DNA of 5,379 nt from CBFGTJ01 sp965651815 (GTDB lineage Bacteria > Actinomycetota > Acidimicrobiia > Acidimicrobiales > Microtrichaceae), in the NCBI GenBank assembly GCA_965651815.1, contig CBFGTJ010000208.1, positions 1 to 5,379 on the forward strand, read 5' to 3'. Within the stretch, counting starts at the first letter, position 1. Every line of letters starts with the position of its first letter. Below, piece by piece: positions 1 to 4,154 of this stretch. The translations under genes were made by a program, and so were the position numbers. The notes beneath the pieces are model-generated. The model had not been told where the DNA came from. It saw only the letters and a program-made list of their open reading frames with translations, and did no database searches.

Positions 1-329
1 ACTGCTTCACCCCCACCGAGCTGGTGCTGATGGAGGACCTCGGGTTCTCCGAGCGGGGGCAGGCGTGGCGCGACGTCGAGGACGGCGTGTTCGACCTGCA
101 CGGCGACCTGCCGGTCAACACCGACGGGGGGCTCAAGTCCTTCGGCCACCCCGTGGGTGCGTCCGGCCTGCGGATGCTGTTCGAGTGCTGGCTCCAGCTG
201 CGCGGCGAGGCGCCCGACGACCGCCAGATCGAGACCGTCGAGCGCGGGCTCGCGCTCACCCACAACCTCGGTGGCTACCCGGGGGAGATGGTGAGCTTCG
301 TCGGCATCTGGGGCAACCGACCCGGCTGA
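1..329 (+). CDS. SCP2-type thiolase / acetyl-CoA acetyltransferase, C-terminal part
   Basis: This is the last ~108 codons of a gene whose 5' end lies outside the window; the frame is open from base 3. It reads CFTPTELVLMEDLGF, then the thiolase signature NTDGGLKSFGHPVGASGLR, then ALTHNLGGYPGEMVSFVGIWG and a TGA at 327-329. GHPVGASG carries the conserved active-site histidine of the thiolase C-terminal domain. Classical degradative and biosynthetic thiolases have a CxG cysteine near the C-terminus, but here the matching place reads HNLGG, as in SCP2/SCP-x type thiolases. Family members make or cleave 3-ketoacyl-CoA in the cytoplasm, in fatty acid or sterol side-chain metabolism; the direction and substrate cannot be read from this fragment. 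The next gene starts 7 bp downstream, so the two probably share a transcript. The family call is firm; the substrate is unknown. Confidence 0.9.
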   Translation, partial: CFTPTELVLMEDLGFSERGQAWRDVEDGVFDLHGDLPVNTDGGLKSFGHPVGASGLRMLFECWLQLRGEAPDDRQIETVERGLALTHNLGGYPGEMVSFVGIWGNRPG

Positions 330-331
330 GG
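328..331 (+). promoter_or_regulatory. Ribosome binding site overlapping the thiolase stop codon
   Basis: GAGG at 328-331 begins inside the thiolase TGA and lies 5 nt before the GTG at 337. It supports that GTG as the start of the downstream protein. It also suggests that ribosomes ending the thiolase reach the next start directly (translational coupling). Confidence 0.5.
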
Positions 332-336
332 TACCC

Positions 337-807
337 GTGCAGCTTCCCGACCGGTCGGCGCTGATCGACCGACTCGAAGCGCTCCTCGACGCGGCCGGGA
401 CCGCCCGGGCGACCGGCCCGTCGGACCGCTCCGGCATCCGGGCGCCGGCGATCTTCGTGGTGCAGGTCGAGGGCTACGAGGGCCTCGCCGCGGACGCGCG
501 CGAGGTGCTCGAGCGCGAGGTCGTGCGTCGCCTGGACCGCCTCGTGCGGTCCACCGACGTGGTCGGCCGCCTGGCCGCGGACCGCTACGTCCTGGTCGCG
601 GATGCCCTGGCGCCCGAGTCGGCCGGCGCGGTCGCGGAGCGGCTGCGCAGCGCGTTCGCCATGCCGCTCTCCCTGGAGCGGCAGCTCGTCTCGCTGCCCG
701 TGCGCATCGCCGTCGAGCACCCCGCGGGACGCCGCGGCCGGCGCGTGCGCGCCGAGGACCTGCTCGCCGGCGCCGAGGCCCAGCTCGAGCGCCGCGAGGG
801 CCGCTGA
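337..807 (+). CDS. Degenerate GGDEF-domain protein, probably catalytically inactive
   Basis: This 156-residue soluble protein starts at a GTG; the next in-frame Met is residue 108, too late to keep the fold. It follows the diguanylate cyclase domain from end to end. LPDRSALIDRLE (residues 3-14) matches the usual LPNRxxFxxRLE opening. IFVVQVEGYEGL (39-50) sits where LDLDGFK is expected. VVRRLDRLVRSTDVVGRL (62-79) matches the helix before the signature, and AVAERLRSAF plus LPVRIAV (99-126) match the last helix and strand. The GGDEF signature itself is replaced by AADRY (80-84), the first acidic metal-binding strand reads VQVEG, and the NDxxGHxxGD segment is shortened. Cyclic-di-GMP synthesis is therefore unlikely; a GTP- or protein-binding role is conceivable. 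No sensor, EAL or membrane segment is attached. It follows the thiolase by 7 bp and is probably in its operon, though its link to acyl-CoA metabolism is unknown. Confidence 0.7.
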   Translation: MQLPDRSALIDRLEALLDAAGTARATGPSDRSGIRAPAIFVVQVEGYEGLAADAREVLEREVVRRLDRLVRSTDVVGRLAADRYVLVADALAPESAGAVAERLRSAFAMPLSLERQLVSLPVRIAVEHPAGRRGRRVRAEDLLAGAEAQLERREGR

Positions 808-881
808 CGCCGAACCCGCGTGGCAGTACGGTGCATCGCGATGGGGCGCTCGGTGGGCGGCGGGGTCGTGGGAGAGGGGCC

Positions 882-2024
882 CTACCGCTCCGCCGGGCCG
901 GCGAGGGGCTCGCACCAGTTCATGTGCGCCTGACACCTCGCGAGCGCGGTCGCCTGCAGGCCGTCGCCGTCGAACGACGTCGCGACGAGCAGGGAGGCGT
1001 GCACGTGGTCGGCGTCCGCGTCGGGTGGCAGGGGTGGCGGCTCGAGCCACGGCAGCACCCGGCCGTCCTCGAGGCTCAGCAGCGTGAGCCGCCCGCCGGC
1101 GCGCCGGATCGGCCCGGACGACGCGTCGAGGACCTCCGCGAACTCGCGGCGCCGGTCCGGTTCGCTGAAGAACAGCGTCCAGGAGCTCAGCACGACGACG
1201 TGGGCTCCCGGCGCCGCCTCTGCGAGCAGGGGAGCCAGGTCGGCGACCAGGTCGCCCTGCACGACGCGGGGTGGGCGGCGGGCGGCCATCTCGAGCGCGG
1301 CGGTCAGCCGCTCGTCGCGCCGTCGCTGCTCCGGCCACACGCAGGCGCGGAGCCAGCGTCGGTCGTCCACGTCGGCGAGGTCCACCGGCCGGCGGTCCAG
1401 CCCGACCCGCCCGACGACCTCGGGCAGCGCGGCCCGCAGGTGGTCGGGGAGCTCCGCACGCACCTCGCAATCGAGGCGCACGCCGGACATGGGGTCGCCA
1501 CCGACCACCTCGTCGCCGTCGAGCGTCGAGCGGAAGCGGTGCGCGTACGCGTCGAGCAGGAGGTTGAGCCCACCCGAGGCGCCGACCTCGACGAGGTGCA
1601 GCGGGCGGCGGTCGTCGCGGGTGAGGGCGGTGAGCCCCCACCACCACGCGCAGCTCCGGTTCACCTCGTTGGTCTGCACCTGCCGGGTGCGCAGCAGGTG
1701 CACCAGCTCGTCGCGGTGGGCGCGCACCGCGTCGAGGAGCGGACCGGTCGGGTCGTCCTCGGGCGGCGAGGCGCCGGTGACCGACGGGTACCACCGTGCG
1801 AGCGGCAGCTCCGGCCGGCGCAGCACCAGGTCGTGCACCGCGTCGAGGACCAGGACCGGCAGCCGCTCGTTGCTCGGTGCGACGAGCAGCAGCTCGTGCA
1901 GCTCGGGGTGCGCCGCGATCACCCGGCAGAGGCGGGCGTAGAACGGGATGCGCGCCCCCTCCGCATCCGCGAGGTTCAAGAACGCCTGCTTCGCTGCGGC
2001 TGCGTCGGGGACCCGGCCCGTCAT
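882..2024 (-). CDS. DUF2332 family protein
   Basis: This 380-residue protein on the minus strand starts at ATG (complement of 2022-2024), with GAGGAG 4 nt upstream, and stops at TAG (complement of 882-884). Marks of the DUF2332 family are visible in order: an N-terminal helical part with ARIPFYARLCRVIAAHPEL (residues 24-42), QTNEVNRS (117-124), LVEVGASGGLNLLLDAYAHRF (144-164), DPDDR-like DVDDRRWLRACVWPEQRRR (218-236), HVVVLSSWTLFF (275-286) and a C-terminal AHMNWCEP (366-373). EVGASGGLNLL resembles the glycine-rich motif I of Rossmann-type methyltransferases, but no activity is established for the family that I can name. No signal peptide or membrane segment is seen, so it is probably cytoplasmic. 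It is convergent with the GGDEF-like gene and divergent from the first oxidoreductase. The length fits a full, intact member. Confidence 0.9.
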   Translation of the reverse strand: MTGRVPDAAAAKQAFLNLADAEGARIPFYARLCRVIAAHPELHELLLVAPSNERLPVLVLDAVHDLVLRRPELPLARWYPSVTGASPPEDDPTGPLLDAVRAHRDELVHLLRTRQVQTNEVNRSCAWWWGLTALTRDDRRPLHLVEVGASGGLNLLLDAYAHRFRSTLDGDEVVGGDPMSGVRLDCEVRAELPDHLRAALPEVVGRVGLDRRPVDLADVDDRRWLRACVWPEQRRRDERLTAALEMAARRPPRVVQGDLVADLAPLLAEAAPGAHVVVLSSWTLFFSEPDRRREFAEVLDASSGPIRRAGGRLTLLSLEDGRVLPWLEPPPLPPDADADHVHASLLVATSFDGDGLQATALARCQAHMNWCEPLAGPAER

Positions 2025-2085
2025 CTCGCTCCTCGCTCGACCCGGGAGCGGTCCCGGCCGCGGCCGCGGCGGTTAGGTTCCCAGC
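2025..2085. promoter_or_regulatory. Divergent promoter region with two inverted repeats
   Basis: These 61 bp separate the start codons of the DUF2332 gene and the first oxidoreductase and must hold the control signals of both. They contain CCGGGA-gcgg-TCCCGG (2042-2057, perfect 6-bp arms, 4-bp spacer) and the 12-bp perfect palindrome CCGCGGCCGCGG (2058-2069), which directly abuts it. Either could be an operator for a dimeric regulator, but such palindromes arise easily at this base composition. The GAGGAG ribosome binding site of the DUF2332 gene is the complement of 2029-2034. No clear -10 for that gene was found. Confidence 0.45.
2074..2079 (+). promoter_or_regulatory. Candidate -10 element for a leaderless transcript
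   Basis: TAGGTT fits the actinobacterial -10 pattern TANNNT. Exactly 6 nt separate it from the A of the ATG at 2086, the spacing expected if transcription starts at the first base of the start codon. The bases between contain no Shine-Dalgarno-like sequence, which agrees with leaderless initiation. No recognisable -35 element was seen. Confidence 0.5.
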
Positions 2086-2985
2086 ATGCACTTCGGTGTG
2101 CTGCCACCGTACCGGGCGGGGGTCGCTGCGGATCCGGACTGGATGGGGACCTTCGCCCGGCGGGCGGAGGAGCTCGGCTACGAGTCGATCTACACGGTGG
2201 AGCACGTGGTGGTGCCGCGCCGGTACGAGGAGCGCTACCCCTACAGCGAGTCCGGGCGCATGCCGCTCACCGCGGACTGCCCGATCCCCGACCCCCTCGA
2301 CCTGCTGGCGTTCCTGGCCGGGCGCACGTCGCGGATCCGCCTGGCGACCGGGGTGCTCGTCGGTCCCCACCACCACCCGCTCGTGCTCGCGAAGCGGCTC
2401 GCGACGATCGACCGGCTCTCCGGTGGTCGGATGGTCGCCGGGCTGGGCGTCGGGTGGATGGCCGAGGAGCTCGAGGCGACCGGGGTGGACTTCTCGACCC
2501 GCGGCGCGCGCCTGGACGAGCTGATGGCCGCGATGCGCCGCGTGTGGGAGGTCGGCGAGGACGGCGCGGCGTTCCACGGGCGGTTCTTCTCCTTCGAGGG
2601 GGTGCGCAGCGAACCGCGGCCCGTCCAGCCGGGTGGGGTGCCGCTGCACGTCGGCGGGCACAGCGAGGCCGCGGCGCGCCGCTGCGGTCGCCACGGCGAC
2701 GGGTTGCACCCGCTGGGCCTCGAGGCGCCGGAGCTGCAGCAGCGGTGGCTGCTCGCACGGCGCACCGCGGAGCAGGTCGGGCGCGACCCCGACGCGCTGG
2801 AGCTGACCGTCACCCACCCGATCACGTCGTTGACGCCCCAGGTGGTCGAACGGGCCGAGTCGCTCGGCGTGCACCGTATCGTGTGCTCCACCGCGGGTTC
2901 GGAGCTGGACGAGGCGCTGGACGCGCTCGCCGCGGCGGCCGACCGCGTCGGGCTCGCCGCACCCCCTGCCGGCGCCGCCCGGTGA
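2086..2985 (+). CDS. Luciferase-like, probably F420-dependent oxidoreductase (first copy)
   Basis: This 299-residue protein has the bacterial luciferase-like TIM-barrel fold. It starts MHFGVLPPY, typical of the first barrel strand. Further marks are EHVVVP (39-44), RIRLATGVLVGPHHHPLVLAKRL (83-105), then TIDRLSGGRMVAGLGVG (107-123), ATGVDFSTRGARLDE (131-145), PRPVQPGGVPLHVGG (177-191) and a helical C-terminus ending in an alanine-rich tail. TIDRLSGGR followed by GxGxG and a GVDFxxRGxxxDE segment is characteristic of the actinobacterial F420-dependent subgroup, which uses reduced F420 or flavin to reduce or oxidise small molecules in the cytoplasm. The substrate cannot be told. The ATG is favoured because it begins the first strand directly and fits a leaderless promoter. 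A second family member lies downstream on the same strand. Confidence 0.88.
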   Translation: MHFGVLPPYRAGVAADPDWMGTFARRAEELGYESIYTVEHVVVPRRYEERYPYSESGRMPLTADCPIPDPLDLLAFLAGRTSRIRLATGVLVGPHHHPLVLAKRLATIDRLSGGRMVAGLGVGWMAEELEATGVDFSTRGARLDELMAAMRRVWEVGEDGAAFHGRFFSFEGVRSEPRPVQPGGVPLHVGGHSEAAARRCGRHGDGLHPLGLEAPELQQRWLLARRTAEQVGRDPDALELTVTHPITSLTPQVVERAESLGVHRIVCSTAGSELDEALDALAAAADRVGLAAPPAGAAR

Positions 2986-3170
2986 ACCCCGCCACCTCGT
3001 CCCGAAAAACGGGACGGTTCGTCACCCCCGACGCCGCGCCGTCCCGAAAAACGGGACGTCCTGGCAGCGTCGATGCCGCACCGTCCCGAAGAACTGGACG
3101 TTCCGGCGAGGTCCGCAGATCGATCGTCGAGGAGGTTCCCCGAGACATGCGCCCCCAGGAGGCACCGTGA
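2982..3170 (+). CDS. Doubtful small repeat-containing ORF bridging the two oxidoreductase genes
   Basis: A 62-codon frame starts at a GTG overlapping the TGA of the upstream oxidoreductase (GTGA, 2982-2985) and ends at a TGA overlapping the GTG start of the next one (GTGA, 3167-3170). It encodes a basic peptide with a 14-residue repeat: SRKTGRFVTPDAAP, SRKTGRPGSVDAAP, SRRTGRSGEV. Overlaps of this kind at both ends are typical of translationally coupled genes. Against it: no ribosome binding site precedes the GTG, about 30% of codons end in A or T (including AAA, AGA, ACT, GGA), unlike its neighbours, and the repeat is a DNA palindrome that explains itself without coding. I recognise no family. 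It is more likely non-coding, but is recorded because of the double overlap. Confidence 0.2.
   Translation: MNPATSSRKTGRFVTPDAAPSRKTGRPGSVDAAPSRRTGRSGEVRRSIVEEVPRDMRPQEAP
2998..3100. repeat. Three palindromic hairpin repeats at an exact 42-bp period
   Basis: The 19-mer CGTCCCGAAAAACGGGACG occurs twice, identically, at 2998-3016 and 3040-3058. A decayed copy, CGTCCCGAAGAACTGGACG, lies at 3082-3100 (17 of 19 bases the same). Each intact copy is a perfect inverted repeat with 7-bp arms around AAAAA; the third has one arm mismatch. Starts are 42 bp apart both times. Spacers are only partly alike: the 11 bases before copies 2 and 3 match at 9 positions. Copy 1 begins 12 bp after the upstream stop codon. 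There is no run of T after the hairpins on either strand, so they are not classical intrinsic terminators. They could be protein-binding sites on one face of the DNA (42 bp is four helical turns), REP-like elements, or mRNA hairpins between the two genes. Confidence 0.9.
3157..3162 (+). promoter_or_regulatory. Strong ribosome binding site of the second oxidoreductase
   Basis: AGGAGG lies 4 nt before the GTG at 3167 and decides that start. A second purine run, GAGGAGG at 3129-3135, lies 11 nt before an ATG at 3147. That ATG opens a 7-codon frame (MRPQEAP) whose TGA overlaps the same GTG, so a tiny leader peptide is possible but unproven. Confidence 0.75.
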
Positions 3171-4105
3171 CCGCAGCGATCCCACCCGGCGAGGTCGCCT
3201 GGGGCACCCAGCTGCCCGTGCAGTCCGGCAGCTCGAACTTCGCCCAGCCGTGGGAGGCCACCGCCGGACCCGACGAGCTCGCCCGGATCGCCACCGCGGC
3301 CGACCGCGCCGGCGCCTTCTACATCGCGGTCTGCGACCACGTCGCCGTCCCGCGACCCGCGGCCGAGGTCATGTCGACCCGCTGGTACGACACGGTCGCC
3401 ACCCTCGGGTGGCTCGCCGCGCTCACCGAGCGGGTGCACCTGCTCAGCCACGTCTACGTGCTGCCCTACCGCCACCCGCTCGCCACCGCGAAGTCCTTCC
3501 TCACCCTCGACCGGCTCAGCGGCGGCCGGGCGATCCTCGGCGCCGGCGCCGGCCACGTCGAGGGCGAGTTCGCCGCGCTCGGCGTCGACTTCGAGTCCCG
3601 CGGCCGGCAGGTCGCCGAGGCGATCCCGGTCATCCGCGCCGCGTTCGAGCACGAGTACGTCGCCGCGGGCCCCGACGGGGCCGAGGTCGGCCTCGACCCC
3701 CGCCCGGTCCGCCCGGGCGGCCCCCCGATCTGGATCGGCGGCTCGTCCAAGGCCGCGATCCGCCGCGCCGCCCTCCTCGGGGACGGGTGGCTGCCCCAGG
3801 GCCCACCCCCCATGGGCACGTCCAACGCGATCGCCATGATCCGCGAGGAGCGCGCCGCGGCCGGCCTGCCGGAGGCCTTCGACCTGGGGGTCACCGCGGG
3901 CCCCGTCTACCTCGGGGAGCCCGACTTCGAGATCGAGGACTTCGCCGTGTGTGGGAGCGCCGAGCGCATCGCGGAGCACCTGCGCCGGTTCCCCGCCAAG
4001 GGCATGAACCAGTTGCAGGTCGGGTTCCGCGGCCGCGACGCCGCGGAGGTCGCCGACCAGGTCGAGCGCTTCGGTGCGGAGGTGGCGCCCCATCTGGCCG
4101 CCTGA
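3167..4105 (+). CDS. Luciferase-like, probably F420-dependent oxidoreductase (second copy)
   Basis: This 312-residue protein has the same luciferase-like barrel family as the gene upstream. In order it shows VAWGTQLPVQSGSSNF (residues 10-25, first strand), CDHVAVP (56-62), RVHLLSHVYVLPYRHPLATAKSFL (89-112), then LDRLSGGRAILGAGAGHVEGEF (114-135), GVDFESRGRQVAEAIPVIR (139-157), DPRPVRPGGPPIWIGGSSKAAIRRAALLGDGW (177-208) and CGSAERIAEHLRRF (262-275). The RLSGGR-GAGAGH stretch and the IWIGG strand are cofactor-site landmarks of the F420-type subgroup. It is a cytoplasmic redox enzyme; the substrate is unknown. It differs widely from the upstream copy outside these motifs and prefers C-ending codons (GCC, GTC, CTC), where the upstream gene uses many G-ending ones, so it is not a recent duplicate. 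The start is GTG with AGGAGG 4 nt upstream. Confidence 0.9.
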   Translation: MTAAIPPGEVAWGTQLPVQSGSSNFAQPWEATAGPDELARIATAADRAGAFYIAVCDHVAVPRPAAEVMSTRWYDTVATLGWLAALTERVHLLSHVYVLPYRHPLATAKSFLTLDRLSGGRAILGAGAGHVEGEFAALGVDFESRGRQVAEAIPVIRAAFEHEYVAAGPDGAEVGLDPRPVRPGGPPIWIGGSSKAAIRRAALLGDGWLPQGPPPMGTSNAIAMIREERAAAGLPEAFDLGVTAGPVYLGEPDFEIEDFAVCGSAERIAEHLRRFPAKGMNQLQVGFRGRDAAEVADQVERFGAEVAPHLAA

Positions 4106-4111
4106 GCGGCC
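4096..4111 (+). other. Inverted repeat across the stop codon
   Basis: GGCCGC-ctga-GCGGCC forms a perfect 6-bp stem whose 4-base loop holds the TGA of the second oxidoreductase. No T run follows, so it is at best a weak or factor-dependent terminator. Coincidence is quite possible in DNA this GC-rich. Confidence 0.3.
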
Positions 4112-4116
4112 CCACG

Positions 4117-4122
4117 TAGACT
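4117..4122 (+). promoter_or_regulatory. Candidate -10 element of the mutase gene
   Basis: TAGACT matches the actinobacterial -10 pattern TANNNT. It lies in the 49-bp gap before the mutase, would start transcription near 4129 and give a leader of about 26 nt containing the GAGGGA ribosome binding site at 4144-4149. No -35 hexamer is evident. It suggests that the mutase has its own promoter besides any read-through from the oxidoreductase gene. Confidence 0.5.
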
Positions 4123-4154
4123 CGGTCGGGAACCCCCAGCCTCGAGGGACGACC

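Noticed and set aside
808..903. Possible bidirectional terminator between the convergent GGDEF-like and DUF2332 genes
   Set aside because: Only short GC-rich inverted repeats are present, such as CGCCG-ggc-CGGCG at 891-903 inside the DUF2332 gene, and there is no T run on either strand. I see no convincing terminator.
827..933. TACGGT at 827-832 resembling a -10 element, followed by a 30-codon frame at 841-933
   Set aside because: The frame has no ribosome binding site, the spacing to the ATG is not the leaderless one, the glycine-rich peptide has no known features, and it overlaps the 3' end of the DUF2332 gene antisense.
256..2874. An 872-codon open frame on the minus strand
   Set aside because: It runs antisense through the thiolase, GGDEF-like and first oxidoreductase genes and in another frame of DUF2332. 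Its translation is Arg/Ala/Pro/Gly-rich with no family motif, a usual by-product of very GC-rich DNA.
2998..3100. CRISPR array
   Set aside because: Only three copies; the repeat is a 19-bp near-complete palindrome, the spacers are 23 bp and partly similar to each other, and no cas gene is present.
831..3170. A 779-codon open frame on the plus strand
   Set aside because: It crosses the DUF2332 gene antisense and the first oxidoreductase in a different frame, with no recognisable domain. Only its last 62 codons, after the oxidoreductase stop, are kept as a doubtful candidate.
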